NCBI GenBank assembly: GCA_947503715.1
Contig: CANNER010000001.1
Span: 992,001 to 1,056,000 of the forward strand
Direction: 5' to 3'
Length of the DNA stretch: 64,000 nt
Origin: an uncultured Caulobacterales bacterium
GTDB taxonomy: Bacteria; Pseudomonadota; Alphaproteobacteria; Caulobacterales; Maricaulaceae
Every line of letters starts with the position of its first letter. The stretch's first letter is position 1. The notes below the pieces were generated by a model that worked only from the letters and a program-made list of their open reading frames with translations, did not search any database and was not told where the DNA came from. Positions 53,856 to 63,594 of this stretch are shown piece by piece. A program made the position numbers and the translations under genes.

Positions 53856-55886
53856 ATGAACTCCCATGTCGAAGCGACGCAAAAAGCGGAAGCGGGACTT
53901 ATTTCCTTAGACGTCATGCAGAAATTGCAATTTGAATGGCTGGCCAGATTGAGTCGCATGAGCGGCCTCGCCTCCATGATCATAAATTCCGATATGGAAA
54001 TCATCTATTATGAAGACCGTATTCTCGATATGTTGGAATTTGACCACGGCGTTGATCTAACGGGAACCTCACTGCTGGGTGTTGTATCTGAACTGGCCGT
54101 TCGCGGTGATTTCGGACCTGGGGATAAGCAAATTTTTTGTGATCTCGTGCGGGCTGAGATAAACAGAGTGCCATCCGAAGGCGAGGTTAAACCCAAAACA
54201 TTATCCCTCATTACCCCAAAAGGTAGACGCCTCCTCTTTCGTCAAGATTTGGATTTGGACGGAATTTACCTGCTGACCTGTAAAGATATCACGAGTGACC
54301 ATATTAAGCGTCACGCCCTAAAAGTCGCACTGGATAGCAGTGTTTCTGGCTATATGATTTACAATCTCGAGACTGAGAAGTTTGAGATACATGGTGAGGC
54401 CGGACGCAGAGCCTTGGGGGATGTACTCACGCGACGCTTGATGGATAAAGGTATTGAAAGTATTCTTCACCCCAAAGACATTGAGAAAGTCCGCGACACT
54501 TGGGCAAAAGGATTAGCGAGCAAAGAATCTTGGACCTCCACTTTTCGTGTCATTGACCCAGAAGGACAGGTTCGTTGGATCAGATCACAGGCAACACCGC
54601 AATTATCCGAAAGCGGTAGAGTAAACATGGTGATATTCTTCTATACCGAGGTCACATCACAATTGCGGATTCAGGATGAGCTGCGTCAATCAAAAGAAGT
54701 CGCGGAAAAGGCCTTAAGTGCTAAAAATAATTTTCTGGGGCGGCTCTCTCACGAGATCCGAACCCCCATGAATGCAGTCGTCGGAATTGCAGACGCCCTT
54801 ATCCATCATAATGGCGACCCGAAAATCATGCCGAAACTGGAATTAATTCAAACATCCGCTGAAAAAATCGTCAAAATTGTGGATGAAAGTCTCCAGCATA
54901 CAAAATTATCAGAAGCAAAAATGGAACTAGACCCAGTTAGTGCCTCCCCACGTGAAGTAGTCGAAGCGGCTTGCGCGCTTTGGGAACAACAAGCGATTAA
55001 GACCGAAGTAGATTTGAATTGCCGTATTGACCCCTCTGTCCCGGATACAATTATTTTTGATCCGCATCGCTACGAGCAATGTATCAATAATTTACTCTCT
55101 AATGCGCTAAAATTCTCACCTGGGGGTACGGTGAATGTTATTCTGACAACGATAGGGGAAGGCCCAAATAGGAAGCTCGTCCTAGCCGTGAAAGACAATG
55201 GTATCGGCATGAATGAGGCCCAGTTAAATGGACTTTTCGAAGCTTTCACCCAAGCGGATAAATCCATATCCGGAAAGTTCGGCGGCACTGGACTTGGCAT
55301 GAATATCACAAAGCAAATCATCGAACTTATGGGCGGTAATGTGAGTGCAAAATCTACGAGTGGCGAAGGAACCGTTGTCGCGATGACACTTCCCATCCAA
55401 GAGGAACGCCGCGTGGAAGATCGTCGTGAGTCTACCCAGACACTTGTATCGGATATGTTGGATAGTGCCGTTCCGCCAAAATCCGGCTATGAAAACCTGC
55501 GCGTTTTGGTTGTCGATGATAACGCGACGAACCACATGGTTGTGTGCTCACTCTTGGACACATTGGTCGCAAGCATCGAGGTGGCAGAAAACGGGATTGA
55601 AGCCATAGCGAAACTCAACGCCGCGGAGTTTGATGTTGTTCTAATGGACATCCATATGCCGATAATGGACGGCATAGAGGCAACACTCGCAATTCGGAGC
55701 AATCCGAGCGCTTATTCAGATATTGCCATCATCGCTCTGACAGCAGACCCGCAATATCAGCAGAAACGGCTTTGCAAGAATATTGGGATGAATGATGCTT
55801 TGGCGAAGCCCATTAAGCTGACCGAACTCCTTGCAGCCTTTGACCGCCTTGCATTGAAACAGTCGAGTATTGAAATCGCAGCCTAG
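53856..55886 (+). CDS. Hybrid sensor histidine kinase (PAS-PAS-HisKA-HATPase-REC)
   Basis: 676 residues, no membrane segment, so cytosolic. A PAS-like region is at 35-130 and a second PAS at 150-265. The H-box LSHEIRTPMN has His299. The ATPase has CINNLLSNALKF (N-box), DNGIGM and GGTGLGM. The receiver at about 548-665 has acidic DD 554-555 and phospho-acceptor Asp598 in VVLMDIHMP. Needs an Hpt partner for phosphorelay; none is in the window. First gene outside the tRNA-Thr island. Confidence 0.92.
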   Translation: MNSHVEATQKAEAGLISLDVMQKLQFEWLARLSRMSGLASMIINSDMEIIYYEDRILDMLEFDHGVDLTGTSLLGVVSELAVRGDFGPGDKQIFCDLVRAEINRVPSEGEVKPKTLSLITPKGRRLLFRQDLDLDGIYLLTCKDITSDHIKRHALKVALDSSVSGYMIYNLETEKFEIHGEAGRRALGDVLTRRLMDKGIESILHPKDIEKVRDTWAKGLASKESWTSTFRVIDPEGQVRWIRSQATPQLSESGRVNMVIFFYTEVTSQLRIQDELRQSKEVAEKALSAKNNFLGRLSHEIRTPMNAVVGIADALIHHNGDPKIMPKLELIQTSAEKIVKIVDESLQHTKLSEAKMELDPVSASPREVVEAACALWEQQAIKTEVDLNCRIDPSVPDTIIFDPHRYEQCINNLLSNALKFSPGGTVNVILTTIGEGPNRKLVLAVKDNGIGMNEAQLNGLFEAFTQADKSISGKFGGTGLGMNITKQIIELMGGNVSAKSTSGEGTVVAMTLPIQEERRVEDRRESTQTLVSDMLDSAVPPKSGYENLRVLVVDDNATNHMVVCSLLDTLVASIEVAENGIEAIAKLNAAEFDVVLMDIHMPIMDGIEATLAIRSNPSAYSDIAIIALTADPQYQQKRLCKNIGMNDALAKPIKLTELLAAFDRLALKQSSIEIAA

Positions 55887-55939
55887 CCAAGCGCTCTCGG
55901 TCACGTTAGTCTATAACTCTGACTGGAGATACGGAATCA

Positions 55940-57667
55940 ATGCGACCTGCCACTAAATTTTCCCTTTTGACTTGCGCCGCAATCGGACTTGTTGCCTGCA
56001 ATGACGGTCAAAATACTCAGACTATAAGCGGATCCAATCAAGCTTCTGCCGCATGGTGTATATCGGGTGGTCCGATTCACACCGCCAATGATCAAATGCC
56101 TGTCGCAGAAGCCGTCGCCATTCGCAAAGGCCTGATCACTTATGTCGGTGAAAACGCTGGTGATTGGTGCGCTGAGTTTGGCGGAAAATCCAGTCAGACG
56201 ATCAATCTAGCCGGCGCGGCAGCCTATCCCGGGCTGACCGATGCGCATGGTCATTTGATCGGTATCGGCCTTCGGGAGATGACGCTAAATCTTGAAGACA
56301 CAAGCTCCGTTACAGACTTGCAGGACAAATTGCGTGTGGCTGTTACAGAGGCCGCGCCCGGTGAGACGATTTACGGTCGTGGCTGGATCGAAACCCATTG
56401 GCCGGAAGGTCGCTTCCCTACGCGTCAAGACCTGGACGCGGTTGCCACAAATAATCCCGTCATTCTGGAACGGGCAGACGGTCATGCCAGCGTTGTCAAT
56501 ACACGCGCCCTTCAGGCTGCTGGCATTACGGGTGCGACTGAGTCTCCCTTCGGCGGCGCTATTAATGTGGACGCTGACGGTCAACCCACAGGCATGTTGA
56601 TTGATAATGCCGTCTCACTTGTTCAAAAACTCATGCCTGAATTGACACAAGACCGGAAACGCGAAGCCTATATTAAAGGGGCAGAACTCTACGCCTCGCG
56701 CGGCTGGACCGGTATACATTCCATGTCCGTTGATCCTGCCGATATTCCAATGATCAACTCCCTCGCCAATAGCGGTGATATAAAAATCAGGGTCTATAAT
56801 TCAGTCGATCTGTTCCCGACACGTACAGAACAAACCCTTACGCGCGTGACCCAAATGAAGGACGTGCAGAACAAGCTCGTTACCACTCGGGCGGTGAAAC
56901 TCTATTCAGATGGTGCGCTAGGGTCTCGCGGTGCCGCCCTACTCGCGCCCTATTCCGATGATGAGAAAAATACAGGACTGATGTTACTTCGGGAGTCGCA
57001 AGCGAAATCAATCCTCGACGCGGCCCTGCGTAGCGGAACACAGATCAACACCCACGCGATCGGCGATCGTGCCAATCGACGCGTCCTCGACTGGTATGAG
57101 GAGGCCTTTGCCCGCGTGCCCAAAAATCAATGGGCCGAGCAGGACCCACGCTGGCGGATTGAACACTCCCAAATCGTCGATTTAGAAGACCTTCCCCGCT
57201 TTAAGGCGCTTGGCGTCATTCCTTCCATGCAGCCCAGCCATGCCATCGGAGATCTACATTTTGCGCCGGATCGTTTGGGTAAAGATCGTTTGGCGGGTGC
57301 CTATGCGTGGCGAGCCCTCATTGATAGCGGTGCGATTATCGCGGGCGGCTCAGACGCCCCCGTCGAAGTGGGAGACCCGCGAATCGAGTTTTATGCTGCA
57401 ACACAGCGAAAAGATTTGAAGGGTTTCAACAATGAAGACTGGAATGAGGAACAGAAGGTCACACCTGAAGAGGCCTTGAAAATGTTCACACTCTGGCCAG
57501 CCTATGGCGCGTTTCAAGAAGACGAAATCGGCTCTCTGGAAGTCGGAAAAAAAGCAGATATATCAGTTTTCGCAACCGACATGATGACGGCAAGCGGACC
57601 AGATATTTTGACTGCTAAACCTGTCATGACAATGGTGGATGGACGCTTGGCCTTTGATGGGCGGTAG
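55940..57667 (+). CDS. Amidohydrolase family lipoprotein (YtcJ-like, Amidohydro_3)
   Basis: 575 residues. Signal peptide with lipobox GLVAC, so lipid-anchored in the periplasm. Metal-binding TDAHGHLIG, then TGIHSMSVD, NTHAIGDRANRR and HSQIVDLED motifs of the YtcJ-like metal-dependent hydrolases. Substrate unknown. Converges on yajQ. Confidence 0.88.
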   Translation: MRPATKFSLLTCAAIGLVACNDGQNTQTISGSNQASAAWCISGGPIHTANDQMPVAEAVAIRKGLITYVGENAGDWCAEFGGKSSQTINLAGAAAYPGLTDAHGHLIGIGLREMTLNLEDTSSVTDLQDKLRVAVTEAAPGETIYGRGWIETHWPEGRFPTRQDLDAVATNNPVILERADGHASVVNTRALQAAGITGATESPFGGAINVDADGQPTGMLIDNAVSLVQKLMPELTQDRKREAYIKGAELYASRGWTGIHSMSVDPADIPMINSLANSGDIKIRVYNSVDLFPTRTEQTLTRVTQMKDVQNKLVTTRAVKLYSDGALGSRGAALLAPYSDDEKNTGLMLLRESQAKSILDAALRSGTQINTHAIGDRANRRVLDWYEEAFARVPKNQWAEQDPRWRIEHSQIVDLEDLPRFKALGVIPSMQPSHAIGDLHFAPDRLGKDRLAGAYAWRALIDSGAIIAGGSDAPVEVGDPRIEFYAATQRKDLKGFNNEDWNEEQKVTPEEALKMFTLWPAYGAFQEDEIGSLEVGKKADISVFATDMMTASGPDILTAKPVMTMVDGRLAFDGR

Positions 57668-57692
57668 CTTACCCCCACGCCGTCTAAACGGA

Positions 57693-58178
57693 TCAATCGC
57701 GGAAGTTTTTGAACTGAACCGGCTGTTCCAGCCCCATCGCTTTCACGAATTGCATGGTGGCTTGAAGGTCATCACGTTTTTTACCAGTGACACGTAATTC
57801 CTCACCCTGGATCGCGACTTGGACTTTGATTTTCTCACCCTTGATGGCCTTAACGATCTTCTTGGCGGTTTCCTTATCAATACCTTCTTTGACGGTGATG
57901 CGTTGACGGACACTCATACCTGAGGCTTTTTCTTCTTTACCGTAATCCAATTGGCCCGGCTCAATTCCGCGTTTGTGAAGATTACCGCGCAGAATTTCCT
58001 GCATCTGTTTGAGCTTCAACTCGTCATCGGCGAGCACCGTCATCCCCCCGTCTTTCACTTCGACAGAAGAGTTCGAGCCTTTGAAATCATAACGGACGGA
58101 GATTTCACGCGTGACATTTTGCACCGCATTATCGACTTCGGACATGTCAACTTCAGAGACGATATCAAAAGATGGCAT
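57693..58178 (-). CDS. yajQ: YajQ family nucleotide-binding protein
   Basis: 161 residues, standard length. MPSFDIVSEVDMSEVDNAV and RYDFKGSNSSVEV are the family signature; the C-terminus KDDLQATMQFVKAMGLEQPVQFKNFRD matches. YajQ proteins bind cyclic di-GMP in Xanthomonas and have been linked to RNA or tRNA binding elsewhere. Confidence 0.95.
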   Translation of the reverse strand: MPSFDIVSEVDMSEVDNAVQNVTREISVRYDFKGSNSSVEVKDGGMTVLADDELKLKQMQEILRGNLHKRGIEPGQLDYGKEEKASGMSVRQRITVKEGIDKETAKKIVKAIKGEKIKVQVAIQGEELRVTGKKRDDLQATMQFVKAMGLEQPVQFKNFRD

Positions 58179-58243
58179 AGGGGACTCCTAGTTGAATAAC
58201 TGCTTGGGGATAAGGAGCCTATTCAAGACAGACAAATAATGTC

Positions 58244-58289
58244 CAAGCAAAAATATGATTGAGTATCCCGGGATCGTTCCGGGACACTC
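58244..58289 (-). terminator. Rho-independent terminator after the acyl-CoA dehydrogenase operon
   Basis: On the minus strand the hairpin GAGTGTCCCGG/CCGGGATACTC (58261-58289, one mismatch, 7-nt loop) is followed by AATCATATTTTTG. It lies 14 bp past the acyl-CoA dehydrogenase stop. Confidence 0.7.
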
Positions 58290-58302
58290 ATATATAATTA
58301 AA

Positions 58303-59565
58303 TTAGACTTTCTGATTTGTGTAGGCGCGCAGTTCTTTCCGCGCGACCTGCATCCGGTGGACCGCGTCGGGTCCGTCGGCGAAGCGGAGCGTCCGCATTT
58401 GGGCATACATGCCCGCCAGTGGTGTATCCTGCGATATACCCGTACCGCCATACATCTGCATCGCTTCGTCGATGACTTTCAACGCCATATTCGGCGCGGC
58501 AACCTTGATTTGCGAGATGAGCGGCGCAGCGGCACGCGGATCGCCCTGGTCCATCATCCAAGCCGCTTTCAGGCAGAGCAGTCTGGCCTGCTCTATCGCG
58601 ATACGACATTCGGCGATGATGTCATAATTCGCGCCCAACTTTGCAAGCGGACGACCAAAGGCTGTTCGGGAGACAGCGCGGCGACACATCAGCTCCATGG
58701 CGCGTTCGGCTTGTCCAACAGCGCGCATACAATGATGGATACGACCCGGTCCAAGACGGCCTTGCGAGACTTCGAAGCCCCGACCCTCGCCAATCAGAAG
58801 CGCATCCGCAGGAACACGTACGTTCTCGAACTTCATGTGAAGATGACCATGCGGCGCATCATCCTGTCCGAAGACTTTCATGGCGCGAAGCTTGGTGATG
58901 CCGGGCGTGTCAGCGGGTACAACAAACATGGAGTGTTGCTGATGACGGCCCTTTTCGCCATCACGCGGCGCGGTCCGCGCCATGAGTATATAGACTTTCG
59001 TCCGGCTGTCCCCTGCGCCTGACGACCAATATTTCTCGCCATTAAAGACCCATTCGTCACCGTCTTTCACGGCGCTGAAATCAAGATTTGTCGCGTCTGA
59101 AGACGCCACATCAGGTTCTGTCATCAAATAGGCAGACCGGACTTCGCCTTCAAGCATTGGTTTCAACCAACGTTCTTTATGCTCGTCCGTGCCATATTTT
59201 TCGAAGACCTCCATATTGCCAGTATCCGGCGCAGAACAGTTGAAGACTTCCGGTGCGAGATGGGACCAACCCATTTCTTCGGCGAGATAAGCATATTCAA
59301 CCGTGGAAAGGCCGTAGCCCTTGTCAGAAGCCGTCAGGCCTGTTTTCGTGAGCCAGAAATTCCAGAGATCTTTCGAACGGGCTTTCTTCTTCCAACCGTT
59401 CAGAAGTTCCATCTGACGCACAGTATGAGTCCAGCGGTCTTCCGCATTTTCCGTTTCCGCATGCCACTCATTTTCGTGGGGCATGACGTCATTGCGGACA
59501 ATCTCGCGCACTTGGTCACATAATTTCTCGACGCGCTCGGTGCGCCCTAAATCCATATTTGCCAT
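58303..59565 (-). CDS. Acyl-CoA dehydrogenase family protein (ACAD10/11-like)
   Basis: 420 residues. FAD acyl-CoA dehydrogenase fold: YLMTEPDVASSDATN, WVFNGEKYWSSGAGD, GRIHHCMRAVGQAERAMELM, and YGGTGISQDTPLAGMY near the C-terminus. The gene directly upstream is a phosphotransferase of the ACAD10/11 type. These two domains are fused in eukaryotic ACAD10/11, which degrade 4-hydroxy fatty acids, so a 4-hydroxyacyl-CoA route is plausible. Confidence 0.9.
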   Translation of the reverse strand: MANMDLGRTERVEKLCDQVREIVRNDVMPHENEWHAETENAEDRWTHTVRQMELLNGWKKKARSKDLWNFWLTKTGLTASDKGYGLSTVEYAYLAEEMGWSHLAPEVFNCSAPDTGNMEVFEKYGTDEHKERWLKPMLEGEVRSAYLMTEPDVASSDATNLDFSAVKDGDEWVFNGEKYWSSGAGDSRTKVYILMARTAPRDGEKGRHQQHSMFVVPADTPGITKLRAMKVFGQDDAPHGHLHMKFENVRVPADALLIGEGRGFEVSQGRLGPGRIHHCMRAVGQAERAMELMCRRAVSRTAFGRPLAKLGANYDIIAECRIAIEQARLLCLKAAWMMDQGDPRAAAPLISQIKVAAPNMALKVIDEAMQMYGGTGISQDTPLAGMYAQMRTLRFADGPDAVHRMQVARKELRAYTNQKV

Positions 59566-59566
59566 C

Positions 59567-60631
59567 TTATATCTCTCCTGTTCTTATTTTTTCTCTGGCC
59601 GTTTCTGCGAGGGCCATGACCATTTGGCCGTAACTTTTAAAGCGCGGGTCTTTCGTCGACCCATCAACATAGCGGAAGTAAAGCTGTTGGATAATCACGG
59701 CCAAGCGCCATATCCCGTAGACGTAGTAATAGGCCATATCTGACACGTCATAGCCTGTGCGTTTCGCGTAAAAGTCCAAAACCTCTTTGCGGGTCATCAT
59801 ACCCGCATCCATACTGGGCTGACGCACAGTCAGTTTCATATGTGGCGGATCGTCCGCCTGCACCCAATAGGCCAGCGTATTGCCGAGATCCATGAGCGGG
59901 TCGCCCAGCGCAGAGATTTCCCAGTCAATAATCGCGCTGACCTGCGTTGGGTCTTCGGCATTGAGGATACAATTATCTATGCGGTAATCCCCATGCAGGA
60001 CTGAGACGAGGCCGGAATCAGCCGGCATTTTTTCTTCCAGCCAGTCCTGAATATCGTCATATTTCGGGATATCTTCGGTCCAAGCTTTCTTGAACCGCTT
60101 ATTCCATCCCTTGATTTGTCGCTCAACATAGCCTTCGGGACGGCCAAAGTCAGACAGCCCTGCGGCCTCAACATCCAGCGTATGGAGATCGCAAAGACGC
60201 GACCAGAAATTCTCGCAGAGCTGACGCGTTTCCGTCTCGCCCCAATTCCAGTCTTTTGGGATCTTGTGAAGGATGTGACCGTCCACGCGGTCCATGACAT
60301 AGAACTCACTGCCGATGATGCTCTCATCATCGGTGTAGTAAAGACAAGGCGGGACGGCCGGAAAGACGGGTTTGAGATCACGCATAATGCGATATTCGCG
60401 AAACATGTCATGACCGGATTTCGGCTTTGTTCCAAAGGGCGGACGGCGGAGAACAAGTGGTCGGTCCGGATAGTCCACGGCATAAGTCAGATTCGATGCA
60501 CCAGACGGATATTGTGTGACTTTCGCCTCTCCCGTGAGTCCCGGAATAGCGGCTTTCAAAATCGGATCGACCTTGGACATGTCGAGGGCTTCGCCCTCAC
60601 GCACTTCAATTGTAGGATTGGCTTCGCTCAC
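59567..60631 (-). CDS. Phosphotransferase family protein (APH/ACAD10-11 kinase-like)
   Basis: 354 residues, GTG start overlapping the SDR stop (TAGTG). Aminoglycoside-phosphotransferase-like kinase with VLHGDYRIDNCILN (catalytic loop, HGDxxxxN) and AIIDWEISALGDPLMDLG (metal-binding Asp). Matches the kinase part of ACAD10/11, which phosphorylates 4-hydroxyacyl-CoA. Lies 1 bp before the acyl-CoA dehydrogenase gene. Confidence 0.88.
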   Translation of the reverse strand: MSEANPTIEVREGEALDMSKVDPILKAAIPGLTGEAKVTQYPSGASNLTYAVDYPDRPLVLRRPPFGTKPKSGHDMFREYRIMRDLKPVFPAVPPCLYYTDDESIIGSEFYVMDRVDGHILHKIPKDWNWGETETRQLCENFWSRLCDLHTLDVEAAGLSDFGRPEGYVERQIKGWNKRFKKAWTEDIPKYDDIQDWLEEKMPADSGLVSVLHGDYRIDNCILNAEDPTQVSAIIDWEISALGDPLMDLGNTLAYWVQADDPPHMKLTVRQPSMDAGMMTRKEVLDFYAKRTGYDVSDMAYYYVYGIWRLAVIIQQLYFRYVDGSTKDPRFKSYGQMVMALAETAREKIRTGEI

Positions 60632-61392
60632 TAGATAATCGCTCCAGCATCGACAACCATGCCCTGCCCCGTGAAGTAGCTGGCTTCGTCGCTGACCATA
60701 TAAAGCACAGAGCCAACCATTTCCTCTGGCTGTGCCATGCGGGAAATGGCGAGTTGCTCATCCATATATTTCTGCATGCCTGGTTGCTCTTTGAGGGCAG
60801 AAGCAAGCTTTGTATCCGTGAAACCAGGTAAGAGCGCGTTCACGCGAATGCCGTGATTGCCATACTCCTTGGCCAGACCTTTGGTCATGTTGATGAGCGC
60901 GGCTTTCGTCATGCCGTAAATCACGCGGCCCTTACCTGGCTGGATACCGTCAATGGACGCCACGTTCACAATAGCGCCTTTACCGTTTTTCAGCATGAGG
61001 GGGATGGCAGCGGAGGACAGGAAATACGGTCCCTTCACGTTGACCTCGAATGTCTTGTCATATGCCCCCTCATCCGCCTTATGCGCAGGACCGAAATAAG
61101 GATTGGTTGCACCGTTAATGATCAGAATATCAAGACGTCCGTATTTCTCTTCGATCATCTCGACCGTGCGGCCATGATGGGATAGCTCGCCGAGATGAAG
61201 TTCTGCACTAATTGCCTCACCACCATCCGCGCAAATGGCTTCCGCCACCTTCTCGCAATCCGCCTGTTTCCGGCTGGAACAGATAACGGTCGCGCCGTGC
61301 TGCGCCAAACCATGTGCAACAGCTTCGCCAATACCACGGGAGGCACCGGCGACAAGGGCTACGCGGCCCGAAAGATCAAAACGTTTTGTCAT
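60631..61392 (-). CDS. SDR family oxidoreductase
   Basis: 253 residues. NAD(P)-binding GASRGIGEAVA at 17-27, NGATNP, catalytic Ser region VNVASIDG and YGMTKAAL (Tyr and Lys). End MVVDAGAII is typical of classical SDRs. Substrate probably a hydroxyacyl or oxoacyl compound from its operon partners. Confidence 0.88.
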   Translation of the reverse strand: MTKRFDLSGRVALVAGASRGIGEAVAHGLAQHGATVICSSRKQADCEKVAEAICADGGEAISAELHLGELSHHGRTVEMIEEKYGRLDILIINGATNPYFGPAHKADEGAYDKTFEVNVKGPYFLSSAAIPLMLKNGKGAIVNVASIDGIQPGKGRVIYGMTKAALINMTKGLAKEYGNHGIRVNALLPGFTDTKLASALKEQPGMQKYMDEQLAISRMAQPEEMVGSVLYMVSDEASYFTGQGMVVDAGAII

Positions 61393-61396
61393 GAGA

Positions 61397-62182
61397 TTAC
61401 CCTTTATTCTTGAAGGCTTCGCCGACTTTGGCTTTTAATTTTCGCATCCCGGACAGGTAGGCATCGGGATGAAGGGCGCGATTAATGAAGTAATCCTTCA
61501 CGACCTTATGTGGGAAGACGTAAAACTCATCGGCTTCAATCGCAGCTTTCAACGCATTCGCAACATCTTTTGGTTCCAGCAATCCGTCCTTTGACCCCTC
61601 CGCCATTGGCATGCCTTTGGTCATGTTGGAGCGGACATATTGCGGACAGATACAATGAGACTTGATACCCTGATCGCCGTGTTCAATCGCGATGCTCTCC
61701 GCAAAGCTCACAGCGGCATGTTTTGTACAAGAATAAGAAGCGCTGCCAATCTGATTCAACAGACCCGCGGCAGAGGCTGTAATGACAAAACGTCCTGACC
61801 CACGCTCCACCCAAGACGGCACAAGCGCACGCGCCGCATAGATAGAGCCCATAACATTGACTTGCCAATTGGCTTGCCAGCTCTCATTGCTCGCCCCGCC
61901 AACGTAGCGGCCATTACCCGACCCGATACCTGCATTGGAAATGTAAATGTCGATAGGACCGTGATCGGTCTGAACCGAGTCAATAAATGCGATAACGGAT
62001 TTTTCATCCCCCACATCACAGACATAGGGCGCTGCGCCTATCTCTTTCGCTGTTTCAGTAGGGAGCGTCAGGTCGCTAATCGCAACCGTTGCCCCCTCTG
62101 CAATGAACATCTCGGCTAGGCCCCTGCCGATTCCCCCTGAAGCGCCCGTTATGGCGACGATTTGATTTTTAAACATGCGCAT
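61397..62182 (-). CDS. SDR family oxidoreductase
   Basis: 261 residues from ATG 62182 (MRMFKNQIV); starts at 62200 or 62176 are also possible. TGASGGIGRGLA motif, NAGIGSGN, ASAAG and YSCTKHAAV active site. It is 4 bp upstream of the next SDR gene and probably heads the SDR-SDR-kinase-acyl-CoA dehydrogenase operon. Confidence 0.86.
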   Translation of the reverse strand: MRMFKNQIVAITGASGGIGRGLAEMFIAEGATVAISDLTLPTETAKEIGAAPYVCDVGDEKSVIAFIDSVQTDHGPIDIYISNAGIGSGNGRYVGGASNESWQANWQVNVMGSIYAARALVPSWVERGSGRFVITASAAGLLNQIGSASYSCTKHAAVSFAESIAIEHGDQGIKSHCICPQYVRSNMTKGMPMAEGSKDGLLEPKDVANALKAAIEADEFYVFPHKVVKDYFINRALHPDAYLSGMRKLKAKVGEAFKNKG

Positions 62183-62274
62183 TGTGTAAAGTGCCCACAC
62201 AGGGGTTCAAGTCCCAAATTTGAATGTCGCCATTCAATCAATATTGTGTCAAACTCTTTACAGGGAGACTTGGC

Positions 62275-63594
62275 GTGACAAACACAGAAACAGGAACCGG
62301 TGAAGGCGAAGCCGCCTTACTCTTGGCGGGTGAGGACCTCCTATCGCGCGATAATATCCCCGATAAAAACCAACGCCTCAAATGTTTCTCCTGCGACACA
62401 CCCTATATGGGCGTTTTCTGTCATGCCTGTGGGCAAAAAAACGATGATATGAGACGATCTCTCTTCAGCCTCATCATCGATATGCTCGGGAATATTACTG
62501 CGTTCGACTCTCGTATTTGGCGCACATGGGCAAAGCTTCTGACACGCCCAGGTAAAGTCGCCCGCGAATATGCAAACGGTAGCCGGACGAAATGGACATC
62601 CCCCGTGCGCGCCTATCTCGCCATGTCTATTCTACTGTTCGGTTATATTGCCATCACCGGCACACAAATCCTCAGCCTGACGATGGATGTTGAGAGGGAA
62701 GAAGGCGTCCCCGAAGCTTTGTCAGAATTGAAGCCTTCGCAACTCAATGCTGACTTTCAACTTCTTATGTTTGAGACGAATCGATCACTCGAAAACAGGC
62801 GGGAAGACAGTAATTCTGAACTTGTTGACTTTCTTCTGAACTATGAAGAACCACTTGCGTTTGATTACGTAAATGGATCCTTCAAACTTGTCGAAGAGGG
62901 TTATGAGAGACCGAATGATGCACCCGCAAAAAGAAATGTAAATATCAATACGGAAGACTTTGATGAGGCGGAGGATTTCTTTGAGGATCTATTCGATCAA
63001 TCTGATGGCGAGACTGAAAACTCTTCTACTTCTGAACCACCAACAACCAATGACGTTATTGAAACGGGTGAAGGTAGCTATGTCATTATCAACGGGAAAC
63101 GAATGAGCCCGCAAGAAGCTTCCAGCAGGGGTGTTGCAGCACTCAAGCTTTTATTGTCTCGCCCCGAAATTTTTAATGATTATTTCTCGACATACCTGCC
63201 CCGCGTGATGTTTTTCATGATGCCATTCGCGATGTTCATTGGCATTGTCTTTATTCGCGGAAGGGGCAATGCCCTACTCTATGATCACCTCGTACATACG
63301 GCTTACATCCACGCCGTCTTCTTTTTCCTGCTCTTAATCGGCCTTGTTTTAGGACAGCACACCCCCATTCCGCCGAGTTGGTTGATGGGATTACTCACAC
63401 TCTACATGCTGCTATATTTGCCGATGAGCCTGAGTGGTATGTTCCAACGGGGCCCCATTAAAACGATCTGGAGCAGTTATGCGATTGGGTTCATCTATTT
63501 CATTACCATGACCATCATTATTACAACATTGACGATCATGGCGTTTATTAATGTGATGGACCAAGCCCAACTCGGGTCATTTTCTTACGGATAG
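62275..63594 (+). CDS. DUF3667 membrane protein with zinc ribbon
   Basis: 439 residues from GTG 62275, preceded by AGGGAG at a good distance; an ATG at 62224 lacks such a site. Zinc ribbon CFSCDTPYMGVFCHACGQ, then the family segment TRPGKVAREYANGSRTKWTSPVRAYLAMSILLFGY. A variable acidic region of about 190 residues is followed by four membrane segments. Function of DUF3667 is unknown. Converges on the next gene with an 18-bp overlap. Confidence 0.85.
   Translation: MTNTETGTGEGEAALLLAGEDLLSRDNIPDKNQRLKCFSCDTPYMGVFCHACGQKNDDMRRSLFSLIIDMLGNITAFDSRIWRTWAKLLTRPGKVAREYANGSRTKWTSPVRAYLAMSILLFGYIAITGTQILSLTMDVEREEGVPEALSELKPSQLNADFQLLMFETNRSLENRREDSNSELVDFLLNYEEPLAFDYVNGSFKLVEEGYERPNDAPAKRNVNINTEDFDEAEDFFEDLFDQSDGETENSSTSEPPTTNDVIETGEGSYVIINGKRMSPQEASSRGVAALKLLLSRPEIFNDYFSTYLPRVMFFMMPFAMFIGIVFIRGRGNALLYDHLVHTAYIHAVFFFLLLIGLVLGQHTPIPPSWLMGLLTLYMLLYLPMSLSGMFQRGPIKTIWSSYAIGFIYFITMTIIITTLTIMAFINVMDQAQLGSFSYG

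Noticed and set aside
58255-58290. ATTGAGTATC near 58258 as a third copy of the 48.7/50.2 kb palindrome
   Set aside because: Only one half-site matches, and it belongs to the terminator hairpin stem.
58255-59022. 255-codon frame opposite the acyl-CoA dehydrogenase gene
   Set aside because: Antisense shadow of a well-supported gene, without motifs.
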